NCBI GenBank assembly: GCA_037176725.1
Contig: JAZBRS010000020.1
Location: 85,382,001-85,446,000 of the forward strand
DNA from: Posidonia oceanica
Taxonomy: Eukaryota; Streptophyta; Magnoliopsida; Alismatales; Posidoniaceae
Reading direction: 5' to 3'
DNA: 64,000 nucleotides
The notes beneath the pieces were generated by a model. That model was not told the origin of the DNA. It was given only the letters and a program-made list of their open reading frames with translations, and did no database searches. A program made the translations under genes and the position numbers. Shown in pieces: positions 11,668-23,303 of the stretch. Each line of letters opens with the position of its first letter. The stretch's first letter is position 1.

Positions 11668-12761
11668 GGCTGACCGTGAGCGAGTAAGGATAGGGCTGCG
11701 GCGAAAAGGAGACGCACGAGTCCTAGGACGAGCTATCGTCGAAGGCGACGAACAGCCCAAAAAGAGAGGGGGACCACAGGGAGCTGCCCGAGACAGAGAC
11801 GCTTGAGCTCCGGCTGAGGACCTCGCACCTACCTGCAGACAGGCAAAGCAAATCAGGTTAGGACCTAGACAGAAGACGCAATGCAAGTGGTTATGGTGAT
11901 ATGAATGGCATACATATAGACGAATGTCCTAATCATGCGCTCTCTCACCATGTATGTCCTGAGCAGGCTGTATACTCGGACAAGCTCACAAAGGGTATGG
12001 GTTTATTGACACAAGTCAGAAAGTAGGTCCCCGTCTAGATCCTGGCCAGAGCTCAAGCAGCAATGGGTGGTGCGTTAGGAGCCTCGACCCTGCCAAAGCA
12101 TGGGTTGTACCCTCTACTAACACCGATGCAACCCTAGACAAGGGGGACAGACCGACCAGCTCGCCCCACATCAAAACAATGGAACAATAGACTGAGACTG
12201 TCCTTCTCAGACTGAGGGTGGACTCAGAGAGGAGAAGATGCATGCTTTCTAAAGTGCTCAATCATGCAGATATGCTATTAAGTGTTTTACTTGCATTTTA
12301 TTTAGCCAAGAAGGGAAAGTTTGCAAGTTTGGCTCTAGTTGTGCTTAAATGTTGTAGCTTGGCTTTATTATAGCTTTTAAATTAAGCCAAAGGGGAAGCA
12401 AGCATGTTTCTAATATCCTAGGCATGGCAAAAGCATGAAGGGGAAAGAAACATCAAGTCATGGCATTCAAACAATCATATACCAAGGCAAAAGGCATGTG
12501 CATGGCATGTGCAAGTGTTGTGGACATGATGGTGAAAAGAAGCATTCATCATATCAAAAGGCAAGAATACATGGCATGTGCATGTGTAGTGGCATAGCAA
12601 TTGTGTAAGACAAAACATTCACCACTCAAAAGGCATGTATTATTGTGTCAAGCAAGTATTTAGGCATGGCATTAAGCAAGAGATAAAGCATGCATAAACA
12701 AACAGGCAAGCAAGCAAGGCATGCACAAGCGAAAAGTCAAAACGAAATCCGGAGTCTTAAA
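11668..12761 (-). other. Element E 5' leader
   Basis: Lies between primer site and gag. It matches 47698-48749 of E' in reverse orientation (GCATGC-rich, with AAGCATGCATCTTCT and CATGCACATGCC words). Short repeats of GGCATGTGCA type occur at 12490-12700. No coding function is seen. Confidence 0.65.
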
Positions 12762-12779
12762 TCCCCAGTGAAGTCGCCA
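12762..12779 (-). other. Primer-binding site, element E (tRNA-Arg-like)
   Basis: The minus strand reads TGGCGACTTCACTGGGGA, one base from the LTR end. The undecayed form TGGCGACTCCGCTGGGGA is at 47680-47697 in E'. It is complementary to the 3' end of a plant tRNA-Arg, the primer type known for Ogre/Tat elements. Confidence 0.85.
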
Positions 12780-13617
12780 CTGTTGTGACCACGTCTCGGT
12801 GACACGGGCACACGCTGCCAAAGCTCGTGCGCATTAGCTGGAGAGAAGGGCCACAGCTAATGGTGGATCCGAGGAAGGACACTCGACTCGAAAACACTGG
12901 AAAAGGCAAAGAAAACAAAAGATAAAGCAAAAAGAAGTCACCACCTAGTCTATTAAATTGGAAGATGAAGAAAACCGAAGAAAGCTTGAAAAACATGTAA
13001 ATGCGTGCAATGTTATGCAAAAGTAAAACTCGTGCCAAAGGGTAAGGGCATAATGGTCATTGTAGGCCAGAGAAAGGGTAAGGACTCCTACTACGCATGA
13101 GAAAGGTGTTAGGCACCCCCATACGCCTGGAATTGATCTTTCTAGGCTTTTCGCTCACATATGCGGGAATATCGGCAGCACTTGCCATTAACTGTACGCC
13201 CGTAGGCGATAATGCTATGCCATGCTATGAATGCTTAATTACATGCTTAAGATGCCATGACGCATGAGGAAAAACAAAACATGCGATCTATGTGCTCAGC
13301 GGCGCTGTTGGTATCTAAACCGGGTGTACCACGATTCTAAAGAAGTCCAAACAGTAAGCATCATCGCCCTAATGGATGCAGGCGAGAAACTAAAATGTCG
13401 GAGAAAGCCATGCAATGCAAGGAGGTGGCATGCAACATGTATTCATAAAACATGCTAAGCTTAGTAAAAAATATGCCAAAACGACTAATTAAAGTTCAGA
13501 AACCATGATTTAATGATAAATAAGCCAGGGAAACAAAATTAGAGCAAAGCAAGTTAAGTAAACAAAAGACAAGGCAGCAATTAAAAGGGCTCTGTCCACA
13601 GTCTGGCCTCAGGCCTG

Positions 13618-13751
13618 GGTCGCCTGTCACCGTGGAGACAGGACATGTCGCCGATATGCGCGACGACGGCATAGTCGCCACTCAGAACGGCGACAGCACA
13701 CGTCGCCGGTGTGCGCAGCGACGGCACAAGTCGCCACTAGGACCGACGGCG
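13618..13751. repeat. GGCGAC hairpin array, element E LTR (5 units, mostly 28-bp period)
   Basis: 23-nt units with 7-nt inverted arms (RGTCGCC ... GGCGACR type) start at 13618, 13646, 13673, 13701 and 13729, separated by 4-5-nt spacers such as GGACA, GCAT and GCACA. The E'' LTR has, at the matching place (from about 50940), a different word. Confidence 0.85.
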
Positions 13752-14887
13752 CCTGCTGCTTCAGATAGTCCAAATAGTGAACTTCGTTGCCCAATCTAGC
13801 TATGCAAATGATCGTAAAACAAGCAAACAAACATACACAAGTCTAGATGGCATATCAGGGAATACGACCATGCAATTATTTTACAAAATGGGGGCCTGGA
13901 TCAAGAGATACACCGGCTCAAAGTTCGGCCCAGGGACTACCAGAAACATGAGACGAGCCACCGCTAGAACAGGCGACACACCTGGCAGTCCGGTGACCGG
14001 ATTTCATCGCCAAATCCCGCATCACCGGTGATGTGAAACATTCAACTAATGATTGGAATAGATAGACAGCATATCCAGGAACACAAACATGTATTTAAAA
14101 CAAGAAATGGGCATCTGGATCTCTCTCCCCACCTCCACCTCTCTTCGCCGGCAACGCCCGCATCCACCAGCCATGGGGAAGACCAGCAAGCCACGGGACA
14201 CTACTGCGAGGCTCCGAGAGGGCTGAGGAAGGAAGAGGAAGGTCCGAGGAAGGAAGAGGAAGTGTTGCACACCTGCGCGAGGGCACGGTTGTGCCTCTCG
14301 ACGTCGACGAGTTGCAGTGGTCGGCGGCGACATGGGACGACGGCATCAGCGTGATGCAGGGGCTGGCTTCTCCCTGGAAGGCACGGAGGAGGTCTAGCGG
14401 TGCTTCCCGGTGCTCGAGGAAGAGTGTCACAGCGTCTGACGGCCGAAGGAAGTGTTGGCTCGACGGTGGCTGGAGCTGGAGAAGGCGACGGTCGACGGCA
14501 GTCGTCTGGGATGTTGGCTCATCAGAGGGGGTTGCTGGAGCTTGTATGGGCATCCTGGGATGCTCTGAGGATCACTTGGGGGTGTGTGGGAGGCTCTAGT
14601 TCTCTCTGGGTTTCTCGGAATTGGTCGCCGATCATCAAATGGGTGTTGGGTTCCATGGTTTTGTTCGGCCGGGCCCGTCAGTGGCAAGAGGTGGCAGGGC
14701 GTGCTCTAGAGGTCGTGGCGAGAGGTGGCGTGCACGGGAGAGGGCTCAGGGTGGCAGGACGTGCTCTAGCGAGGAGGTGGTGTGCACGGTGAGGAGGTGG
14801 CATGCACGGGAGCGACAGGTCGGCGTGGATGCAGGGTGGCCGGAAACGTCCAAAGACGACCGCGCGCGGGAGTTCAAACAGGTTCTA

Positions 14888-14966
14888 TGTTGCCTCATAG
14901 CACGGTGACAACACACGTCGCCGCTATAAGTGGCGATGGAACACGTCTCCTCTAGGACAGGCGACA
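14888..14966. repeat. GGCGAC hairpin array, element E LTR (3 units, 28-bp period)
   Basis: Units of 23 nt at 14888, 14916 and 14944, each followed by a 5-nt spacer (ACACA, GAACA). The middle unit is CGTCGCC-9 nt-GGCGATG. The same array end is visible at bases 1-11 in the other LTR. Confidence 0.8.
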
Positions 14967-15057
14967 AGAGCCTCTACAGTGAACAGGGTCTGTTCTAGGG
15001 TGTGTTGGGCTGCTAATGGGCCTGGGCTTTGGTGTGAACTTGGTTTGGGTAGGTTTT

Positions 15058-15062
15058 AAGGT
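15058..15062. repeat. Target-site duplication of element C (left copy)
   Basis: AAGGT, matching AAGGC at 47197-47201 (one transition). The uninterrupted site is visible in the other E LTR near 110-125 as TTTTAAGGTATTGGG. Confidence 0.85.
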
Positions 15063-15801
15063 TGTGGATATGGGGTTTTGGTGGAGAACAGCTTGTTTTG
15101 TTTATTTGTGCTTTCTCTATGTCCCCTTTTTTGTATCCAACTTCGTCACTCCACAGGTGATGAAATTGGTGTGATCGCCACTCCAGGTTCGCTTTCGCCG
15201 GCCCTCGAGATACCTTAGGAGATGTGTGATGGTTGCGGGTTCAGCTACCTTGGGACAATGCCAGCGTTGCCCAAGGGTGCCTGTGCTTGGTGAGTTTCTT
15301 CCTTCTTCTTCTTTTCCTTGCAAAACAGATTTAAAGATGTGGATTAGATATTGTGTAGTAAGTGATCTAAGGTAAATAAAAATGATGTAAAATAAACAAC
15401 GAGAAATACTTATCTGAGAGGTTTTATTCCCCCAGTTGCAACTATGAATGAATACCTAGCTACAACATGTAAGAAATGAAATATGATATGCAAACTATTA
15501 AAATGAAAACCCCCTTTTAATATGGATGGTATGCGTAGAATGCAAGACGCCGTTGGCGTGGTTGGAGATGGGAGAAGACTCAAGCTCTTTAGCACTCTCA
15601 CCTTACTTTCTCGATTTCCATAATTTTTCTCTCATAAATTCCCCTCTAAAATTCCCTCCTCCGCTCAAATTCGTGTCCCAAAAAATCTGTCCCCCAACCT
15701 TGTCCTTTGACTCCATGGGGGTACCCCTGCTTTTATAGAAGCAGGAGAGGAACAAAAAAGGAATTGAATGACCAGATCAGCAAACTTTCCAATTCATGGG
15801 T

Positions 15802-15857
15802 GTTATACGCTGGAAACCCAGCGTATAACGTTATAAGCTGGAATCCCAGCGTATAAC
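15802..15857. repeat. GTTAGACGC-type hairpin pair, element C 3' LTR
   Basis: Two adjacent 28-nt units. The first (15802-15829) is a perfect 12-nt inverted repeat with a 4-nt loop: GTTATACGCTGG / AAAC / CCAGCGTATAAC. The second (15830-15857) has one arm mismatch and loop AATC. Confidence 0.95.
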
Positions 15858-16035
15858 GACCTCCGAGGTACAGCTACCAGGATAAAGGAATATTCCCCAA
15901 TTAAAAGTTGATTAAGTGTCATTAAACTAGTGTTAATTGCCTTGACCGGTCAACAGAGTCTAAAGAAGGCAAAAAACACAGATTTCGTATTTGGCCAAAT
16001 AAAGAAAGGTTGTGGCTGGCACTTGAGCGTCCAAT

Positions 16036-16063
16036 GTTATATGCCGGGAATCCAGCATATAAC
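16036..16063. repeat. GTTAGACGC-type hairpin, element C 3' LTR
   Basis: 28-nt unit GTTATATGCCGG / GAAT / CCAGCATATAAC with one mismatch. Its partner unit, present in the 5' LTR at 46923-46950, is deleted here. Confidence 0.9.
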
Positions 16064-16281
16064 GCCCTCAGTCAGTCCAACTTCTAAATTTGGTTAGGAA
16101 ATGAAAGACATTCAAGTTGTTGACACTTAAAGCTTAATAAGGGATGAAAATAATGTTTTGAGCTGGAGAATAGGTGTTTGGCTCAAGTGAGAGGTCCTGG
16201 ATTGAGCAAAGAGCTTCTAGGGACGACCTAATGCAGCAGACTACACTACCATGAAGGGAGTGCCAAAATGGGGTATCTACA

Positions 16282-16295
16282 GATTGCCCCTCCTT
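16282..16295 (-). other. Polypurine tract of element C
   Basis: The minus strand reads AAGGAGGGGCAATC directly before TGTAGATACCCC. Confidence 0.85.
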
Positions 16296-16439
16296 GAAGA
16301 TGGCTTCGGCACGAAGCTATCTACAAGGCGAGACGATACCCCAGTGTGGCGCTACCCAGAGATCCTAAAAGAAATCCAATGCCTGCTGCCACCAGACTTG
16401 GATGAGACACAATGAGGGTCGGCTAAAGAAACACGGCCA

Positions 16440-16700
16440 AGGGGATTGCCCAAGGGGAACATACTAAAGACACGACCACGGGGGTTGCCCACGGGAGTCG
16501 AACTAAAAGACGCTGCCACGGGGGTTGCCCGCGGGGGTCAAACTAAAAACACTGCCACGGGGGTTGCCCGCAGGGATCAAACTAAAGGCACTGCCATGGG
16601 GGTTGCCCGTAGGGGTCAAACTAAGGACACTGCCACGGGGGTTGCCCGCAGGGGTCAAACTAAAAGACATGGCCACGGGGGTTGCCCGTGAGAGTCAAGC
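16440..16700. repeat. About 40-bp tandem repeat, 7 copies
   Basis: Units of the form CACGGGGGTTGCCCGCRGGG followed by GTCAAACTAAARACACTGC, 38-40 bp each. They lie about 160 bp from the purine tract of element C, a position similar to the other minisatellites near the 3' ends in this window. Confidence 0.85.
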
Positions 16701-19454
16701 ATAAAAGATGGATAGCTAATGTTTCCGACGACCACTCAATGCGAATGCAATACAATGCGCTATGCATGGATGCATGCTGGCGAGAATGCGAAGGAGGTGA
16801 TCATGATATGCAATGCATGACCCTAGATAATGAGGTTTCTCCATCATTGCCAGCTTTAATTTGTATACTGGGTTGGCTCAGGAATTTTTCTCACCACCTA
16901 AGGCAAACTGACACATGCGTGGATGCAATTTTGTCATAATCAGGTGCCCTTTCATCAAGTGTAGCCTACACTCTCCACAGGGACCATCGTCTTATGATAC
17001 GCGGGTTGGTGAGCGAGAGGTCCATGATGTTCCCAGGTGTTGGGTAAAGGGGATTGACCTCTTCTCTACTAGCCGCGTTGGCTCTATTTTTCACAATCAG
17101 GTGTCCTTTCATTGAATGTTGCCTACATTCTCGACAGAGACCGTCGTCTTGTGACCCGGAATCAATGAACGATGGGTCCACTAATACCGTTGGCTTTATT
17201 CGTCAAAATCAAGTGTCCTTTCATTGAATGTTGCCGACATTCTCGACAGAGACCGTCGTCTTCTGACCTGGAATTAATGAACGATGGGTCCACTAATACC
17301 GTTGGCTTTGCTTTGTTTACCCGGTTGTGCTCTGGGTTTTTTTTTTGCTTTGTTTACCCGATTGTGCTCCAAGAGGATGAGCACTAGAACTGGTATTCAA
17401 AGCTACTGCCCAAGCCCAAGGAGTGGGTTAAGGAGACCAACGTGCTGCGCAAAAAGAGGAAAAGGCTAATTAGATAGGCACCTCTTGTAGTTCATCTCAT
17501 TTTTGGACCATGTATTTTTTATTTTCAAGGAAATAAATATCTCTTTCTTATTTCATCTTTATTTATATGCTTTGGGCTGTGCTGAGTCTAGAAATACTCC
17601 CTGGTGGCTTTGGCATTGGATTGAGGGCCCTTTATCGAAATTCAGCAACTTAAGTCACTGTTAAAACGTAAGACGCCTGATATCCTGCGTCTAACATTCT
17701 TCTGTTGGTCATTATGCGCTGGAGATGGGGCGTCCAACGTTGGACACTGAGATTGGCTCGTTTAATGCATCTGAATGATTTTCTGCACAATCTTAGCAAA
17801 CTTGTTATTCCATCTAGGGTTATCATTTCCCCAAGTCCAAAGTGACCTTCGAAAAACTCAGAAACGACCTTAACATAATAAAACCAAAATGGCTTTTGGA
17901 AGCCTTGAAACAACCTAAATACAATGCATGCTTTGAACATTTTTAATGCCATGAAAACAAAATGTCTTTTATGAAATTAAAGAAAGATTTAGGTTTTGGA
18001 TAACAAGCATTGGCCTCAGCTTTGTTGTCTAAAGATGATATGCCTGACGAGGGATTGTCTCTTCTCGAGATTCCAGTCTTGATTTGTAGGCGAATACCAA
18101 GTGACCGTCCTGAATAGGAGGGGTCAAGTACGACACGGAGTCGCAAAATTTCCTAGATTTTTGCACCATCGGCCTGCTTGTTATCAGTTTCATGAGGTGA
18201 TGTTGATTGGGTAGATTTTACCCTATTTTGGATTTTCGATCTTTTGCTTCTTCTTTTTTTTTGGATTTTTTTGGTTTTCTCATTTTTGGATTTTTGGTTT
18301 TCTTGTTTTTTTTGGATTTTTGGTTTTCTCATTTTTTTGGATTTTTGGTTTTATCATTTTTTTGGTTTTTGTGGGAGAAAAGAATCCTCCAAGAAGTTGG
18401 GAAACATGAGACCTCATGGTTGGAAAACCTTGATAGTTGAATCCCTTGTGCATCTGGGAGCCATGGATACTTCAGGCTTGCTTTGGCGCCTAACTACCCC
18501 TAGACCTAGGTTTCTGCCCCTTGCCTCTTAGTGTACAGTGCAGGGTATGGGGGAAGGAAGGTCAATGTCCTATCCTAGGATTTCAGCTAAAGATTTGGAG
18601 CCTATACCCCTCCCAGTTCAAGGTTGATTCCTACTGCGCTTGGTAATTCCCCATTTTCAGTTTTGACTCCTTGGACAGCTTCTTTGCTGCCTTCTTTTCC
18701 ATTCTCTTTCTTTTCTTGCACATGGACAACTTCTTTGCTGTCTTCTTTTTACCTCTTTTTTCCTGGGTATTTTGGCAAGTAGTCTCACCCCCCATTTGTG
18801 CATTCGACCAACAGATACTTATTCATTGATGGACCGAAACACTCTTCTATTTGGTACACTCCCCTCTTTTCTATGCTTCTAAGTTTGGCCTTAAACACCT
18901 ACCCATTTGCACTAGGGTAGTGTGTCTGACTTAAGGGATGTGTATGGACTTATTATTCATGAACTGGGAGGAGGCTTCTTATGATTTGCCTCTATCTTAG
19001 TGTTGGACCATTTCCCCTCCTTCTCCCACAAGGTGTTTTTGAGGTGAGGCTAAGGTATGACTCTTAGGCTTTGGAAACAATAGGTTCTCAAGCACGGGCA
19101 ATCTAGTGACTCAATGTGCATGTCAAGGGTAGTACCGTTGGAGGTACAGCACATTCCAGGGATATTCAAGCCTAGTGCCATCCTCTCTGGCCAAACAATA
19201 GGCATTGCCCAGATATGCCTCAACCACCAAGTATGGTCCTTTCCAATTTGGTCTCAGCTTCCCATGCTTGCATGAAAGGATTTCTTCCTCATTAAGTTTA
19301 CACTTTATTACGTGGAGGGATGTGTTTTATGTATTTTTCATGCTCAATCAAGATAAAAGAAAAACAGGAAAATAAAGATGAAGTCTATTTACAATAACTG
19401 GGGGGATGCCCCTAGTGTTGCCTCCATCAGTAGAGGCCTCTCACTTCCGGCTCC
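16701..19454 (-). other. Element C 3' noncoding region
   Basis: No coding function is seen. It contains a tandem duplication of about 115 bp at 16935-17310 (three copies with GTGTCCTTTCATTGAATGTTG words), a hairpin triplet at 17668-17766, and a T-rich repeat at 18235-18370 (GGATTTTTGGTTTTCTCA units). Confidence 0.6.
17668..17766. repeat. GTTAGACGC-type hairpin cluster, element C 3' region
   Basis: 28-nt units at 17668-17695 (GTAAGACGC ... GCGTCTAAC), 17711-17738 and 17739-17766. The last two are adjacent and more diverged but keep the 28-nt length. Confidence 0.75.
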
Positions 19455-19779
19455 CTAGCCAGTGTCAAACGTGAAATCTGTGCCTCGTCTTGAGAGTGGA
19501 GAGTAGCCTGATGGATGAGCATGGTGCTCTGCCCCTTGTGTCGCAAGCCACATTCTTCTGAACTTTGGCTTGCGAGCATGGTTAACCCCGCTGATGCATG
19601 GAATCCGCTTCTTTGGCGTGTGCTTGATGGACTTCCACAGACACCTCTTCACTACAGGGATAGACTTTCCACAAACTAATATGTCTGGAGGCCTAGGTGG
19701 ATGAGGCAGCAGTTCCTTGATGTAGGAAGGTGCAGTAAGCTCATTTTCTACCCCTAGCTCAACTGTCACAACATCTGGG

Positions 19780-20515
19780 TTGGATGCTCTTGGTGGCACT
19801 AACATCATCTCTCGCATTGGCACAGGCTCTTGCACGGGCTTTGGCATTGATTTTTGCTCTAGCACGAGTGCTGGCTCTGGCATTGGCTCTGGCGCAGGTA
19901 CGGGCATTGGCAATCGTTCTTGCTCTAGCTTGGGTGCGAGCTTTGGCATTGGCTCTGGCTCGGGTACGGGCAATGGCAATGGTTCTTGCTCTAGCACGGG
20001 TGCGGGCTCTGGCATTGGCTCTAGCTCGGGTACGGGCATTGGCAATGGTTCTTGCTCTAACTCAAGTGCAGGCTCTGGCCCGGGTACGGGCATTGGCAAT
20101 GGTTCTTGCTCTAGCACGGGTGCGGGCTCTGGCATTGGCTCTGGCTCGGGTACGGGCATTGGCAATGGTTCTTACTCTAGCACAGGTGCAGGCTCTGGCA
20201 TTGGCTCTAGCTCAGGTACAGGCATTGGCAATGGTTCTTGCTCTAGCTCGGGTGCGGGCTCTAGCATTGGCTCTGGCTCGGGTACGGGCATTGGCAATGG
20301 TTCTTGCTCTAGCTCGGTTGCGGGCTCTGGCATTGGCTCTGGCTCGGCTACGGGCATTGGCAATGATTCTTGCTCTAGCTCGGGTGTGGGCTCTGGCATT
20401 GGCTCTAGCTCGGGTACGGGCATTGGCAATGGTTCTTGATCTAGCTCGGGTGCGGGCTCTGGCATTGGCTCTGGCTCGAGTACGGGCATTGGCAATGGTT
20501 TATCTTTCTTGAAAA
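19780..20515. repeat. 66-bp coding minisatellite (22-aa [19 protein letters not shown] units)
   Basis: About 11 near-identical 66-bp units inside the element C gag tail. In the gag frame they encode proline/glutamate/methionine-rich repeats. The long glycine/serine and alanine/leucine open frames on the opposite strand are only shadows of this repeat. Confidence 0.95.
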
Positions 20516-21740
20516 TGCCCCACATATTTCGACTACCTTGCAAGAGTGGTGTCTTGACCTCCACCGTATATTTTATTGGCTTACTTGAGTGTGTCAGAGG
20601 TTGATGCCTCAACATTGGTTGAGATTGCTGTATTCTTAGCACCTATGCAGCTACTGACTCTTGGTATAGTGTTGGCTCTGGTACTTGGTGCAGTGTCGGC
20701 TGGACTAGAGCTTGCCACAGGTTTGAGATAGGTTGTGGTTGCCTCCATTGTTGTCTTTTATTGCCATAATGGGTGTTTCCCCTTCTTCCTTGAATTCGAT
20801 TGATAGTGATGTCATCGATGTCATCCTCAAGAATTTGCAGTTCTTCCACCTCGAATTCATTGAGATTTTCTCTGACTGATGCCGCTACTTCATATAATGC
20901 TGAGATAGATGGGCAGTAAGCATTAGCAAGCCCCTTCTTCATTGGTCCTGTGGTGTTTGCTATCAGCTTTTGGACCATTTGTCTCTCTGGGATTTCTAGG
21001 CCTGATCTCGCAGCCATGTCTCTCCACCAATTTGCATAAGTGAACCAGTCTTCGTCAGGTTCCATCATTTCTTTTGCCAAGTCGAGGAAGGTCGGCTTGG
21101 GCTCCACCTTATACTGGTACTTGAGCAGGAAGCTTTCTTGAATTTGCTTGAAGTTGCTTAATTCTTCCTTGCTCAGTGACTTGAACCATTCCATGGGCTC
21201 CCCTTCAAGAAAATAGAAGAACAGGTGGATAAGGAGCCCTAAGTCATGACAGTAAGGCGCGGCCTCCATTTGGAATCTCATAATGTGACTCTGTGGATTT
21301 GTGATTCCATCAAATTTGGGCATCTTTGGATACTTGAAGCCCTGAGGGAGCCGAAAAGGAGGGAACTTGCCCATATCTAAAGATAGCGGAGCTTGAGTGT
21401 GTACTCCCATTGCACTGAGCATCTTCTTCATTTCTGCCAAGTCAGTGGTGCTTATCTGAGCTGCTTGAGCATTTGAATTTGAAACCTGAGGGAACCGTTC
21501 TGGTTGACTGGAGAATAGTGGATTGACTCTTCCTTTATACTGGCCATGTGGCTGCTGCTGTGATTTCTCAAAGAACAAAGGATGTCTCCTTGTTCGGAAT
21601 CTTCCATTAGGGTCATTTCTCTGCCCCTAGTGTTTGGTGTCCGGCGGTGCATTTTTGAGCTGTCCCTAGTATAGACCTTCAGGGATGTGGCTTGTGACGG
21701 GCCTTCGTAGTCCTTCACTAGGGAGGTACTGACCATGATG

Positions 21741-21745
21741 GAGAT
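21741..21745. repeat. Target-site duplication of element D (left copy)
   Basis: GAGAT, identical to 44022-44026. Confidence 0.92.
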
Positions 21746-22101
21746 TGTAGATATCCTATTTTCGCATTTCTGAGAGTTCTTTTGAGGGTAGAAACCTTGA
21801 GGCACCCCAAATCTCATGCCTAAGTTTGATAACACATCTTCCAGATATTCCTTGACCTCTTTAAAGCATTACTAGACCCTACCTAGACTCAGGTTGTTGG
21901 CTGTGGCAGAGCTAACTCGCTTGGGCTCGTAACAAGTCCAAGTACCCTGGGTATCCTTCACTTCAACTCGGATTTAAAATTGGAGTTGAGTTAACAGAGA
22001 TGCTTCCTTGATTTCATAGGCTATCTATAGTTTCCCAGCCTCCCATCTTGTTTCCTCTGGCAAAAACCCAGGAAAAGAGCTAAAAATGACCTAGGCAAGT
22101 T

Positions 22102-22292
22102 AGTAGCCACTTGGGGAGGCGACTCACATAGTAGCCACCTAAGGCGGCGACTACAACTGTCGCCCATTTCCCAGTCGACTACACTAGCAGCCATCCGAGG
22201 ATGCGGCTCAGCCAGAAGCCATCTCAGAAGGCGACCCATGTGGACGTCAACTGGATAGGCGACTGGGCGATCGTGGGCAGCGGTTGCGCCCC
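22102..22292. repeat. GGCGAC hairpin array, D 5' LTR (7 units, exact 28-bp period)
   Basis: 23-nt units start at 22102, 22130, 22158, 22186, 22214, 22242 and 22270, each followed by a 5-nt spacer (CACAT, ACAAC, ACACT, CAGCC, CATGT, GGGCG). Arms are AGTAGCC or AGTCGCC type against GGCGACT; the loop is 9 nt. The last unit is the weakest. More isolated units follow at 22311-22333, 22380-22402, 22466-22488 and 22548-22570. Confidence 0.92.
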
Positions 22293-22632
22293 ACTATCCC
22301 CTCAACTCTTAGGCACCAGCTCATCAGGCGACTGAGCGGTTGTGGAACCGCCTCGGTCTTCCCATGATCTTTGACCATCAGGCGTCACTCTATGCGGCGA
22401 CTAGCGATCATGGCTCTTTTCGAACTGCTTTTCCATAGTTATTTCCCACTCCCCCCTCGACCGTTAGGCACCAGCTCATGCGGCGACTAAAAGTCGTGGC
22501 CTCGTTCTCGGGTCGTCCCACACTTTGACCAAGCGGTTGCTAGGTTTAGGCACCACTCCAACCGGCGACTCAAACTAACTGCCATTTTTCTAGAATTTTC
22601 TGAACTCCAACCGTCCCTACACCCCTAAAGTC

Positions 22633-22640
22633 TATAAATA
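22633..22640 (+). promoter_or_regulatory. TATA box of element D 5' LTR
   Basis: TCTATAAATAGGCCCC; the copy in the 3' LTR is at 43375-43382. The hairpin units all lie upstream of it. Confidence 0.75.
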
Positions 22641-23285
22641 GGCCCCCTAGGCTGGTGGTTTGAGGGTCGGAATTTTAGAAAGAGAAATCCCCCTAGAGAG
22701 GAACTTCCAGAAGAGACAGAGCCCTGTCAGTTGTGAGCCACATTCAGAGAGCCAATCTTTCCAATCCAGAAACACTACCTCCTCTCCCCAATAAGCTACC
22801 AACCTGAGCTTCTACCTCCAATCTAGGAATCCTCAGCTACGATGGAGCTCCGACCGTGCTTCCTTCCAACCTCATTGCACACAGCATAAGGGTGAAAGGG
22901 AGTATCTTCTTCCAATTTAATTTCTTACTACATCTCTTTACATTCCTCAGCATAGGATCATAGCATATGCATATGGGAACAACCCCCGATCAGCATTTAT
23001 TTATTTTTAGTCATGTCATTCCATTCACCTCCGTTACTGATACTACACCGAAGCTAATCTATGTCATTTTGTTTTGAAGGAAAGGAAGGAACTCACACAG
23101 CATGAGGAAGCCGCTAGACGACACCCTGCCGTCGATCTAGTGGTTCGAGGATTTGCATCATCATAATCTCCCCCAGGTGTCTTGTCTGCCCAGAGACGAG
23201 TGGTGATCACAACAAAGGCTGTCGACGTCGTGGAAGCACTGGCATCTCCTTAAACACCCCCCGAATTCCACATCTACAAATTAAG

Positions 23286-23303
23286 TGGCGATCACGGTGG
23301 GAC
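23286..23303 (+). other. Primer-binding site, element D
   Basis: TGGCGATCACGGTGGGAC, seven bases after the LTR end. Element C has the near-identical TGGCAATCACGGTGGGAC at 45932-45949. It resembles the 3' end of a tRNA-Arg (a different isoacceptor from E), but I could not confirm the tRNA. Confidence 0.7.

Larger units (their letters stand above)
12781..15062 (-). mobile_element. Element E 5' LTR, part 1 (interrupted by element C)
   Basis: Starts TGTTGTGACC next to the primer site and continues at 47202 after element C; together about 2.5 kb. The segment 12850-13130 matches the E'' LTR at 50130-50400. A GC-rich stretch at 14110-14880 with overlapping open frames on both strands is peculiar to this LTR and its relative at 59800-60760; it has no domain I recognise. 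Two GGCGAC hairpin arrays lie at 13618-13751 and 14888-14966. Confidence 0.85.
15063..16281 (-). repeat. Element C 3' LTR
   Basis: Ends TG...CA. A TATA box (CTATAAAAGC on the minus strand) lies near 15735, and hairpin pairs lie upstream of it at 15802-15857 and 16036-16063. Compared with the 5' LTR it lacks about 27 bp that hold one hairpin (46923-46950). Confidence 0.92.
19455..21745 (-). pseudogene. gag of element C, 3' part (split by element D)
   Basis: The frame runs from 21578 down through 19455 with in-frame stops at 20643 and 20172; a frameshift separates it from the stretch 21580-21745. The capsid part carries retrotransposon-gag motifs: an LPQGFKYPKMPKFDG-like entry, YFLEGEPMEWFKSL, FLLKYQY and DMAARSGLEIPE. 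The same motifs occur in the D gag (LEGEALKWFDTL, DMAARSECYIPE). No zinc knuckle is seen. The C-terminal part is a long acidic-proline repeat of 22-aa units. The N-terminal codons are on the other side of D at 44027-44174. The host copy is inactive. Confidence 0.85.
21746..23278 (+). repeat. Element D 5' LTR
   Basis: Begins TGTAGATATCC and ends CACATCTACA. TATA box TATAAATA at 22633-22640. Eleven or so 23-nt hairpin units lie upstream of it (22102-22570). It matches 42484-44021 with scattered, mostly transition differences. Confidence 0.95.

Noticed and set aside
14049..14908. Overlapping GC-rich frames as a captured host gene
   Set aside because: Open on both strands because of base composition; no motif recognised and the related LTR of E'' has a different protein reading in the parallel place.
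19784..20512. Long plus-strand frames rich in Leu-Ala or Gly-Ser
   Set aside because: They are shadows of the 66-bp minisatellite in the minus-strand gag of element C; repeats of a length divisible by three keep all frames open.
22102..22570. CRISPR-like array
   Set aside because: Regular 28-bp period but units are inverted hairpins with variable loops and 5-nt spacers, inside an LTR of plant DNA. No spacer-repeat pattern and no cas genes.
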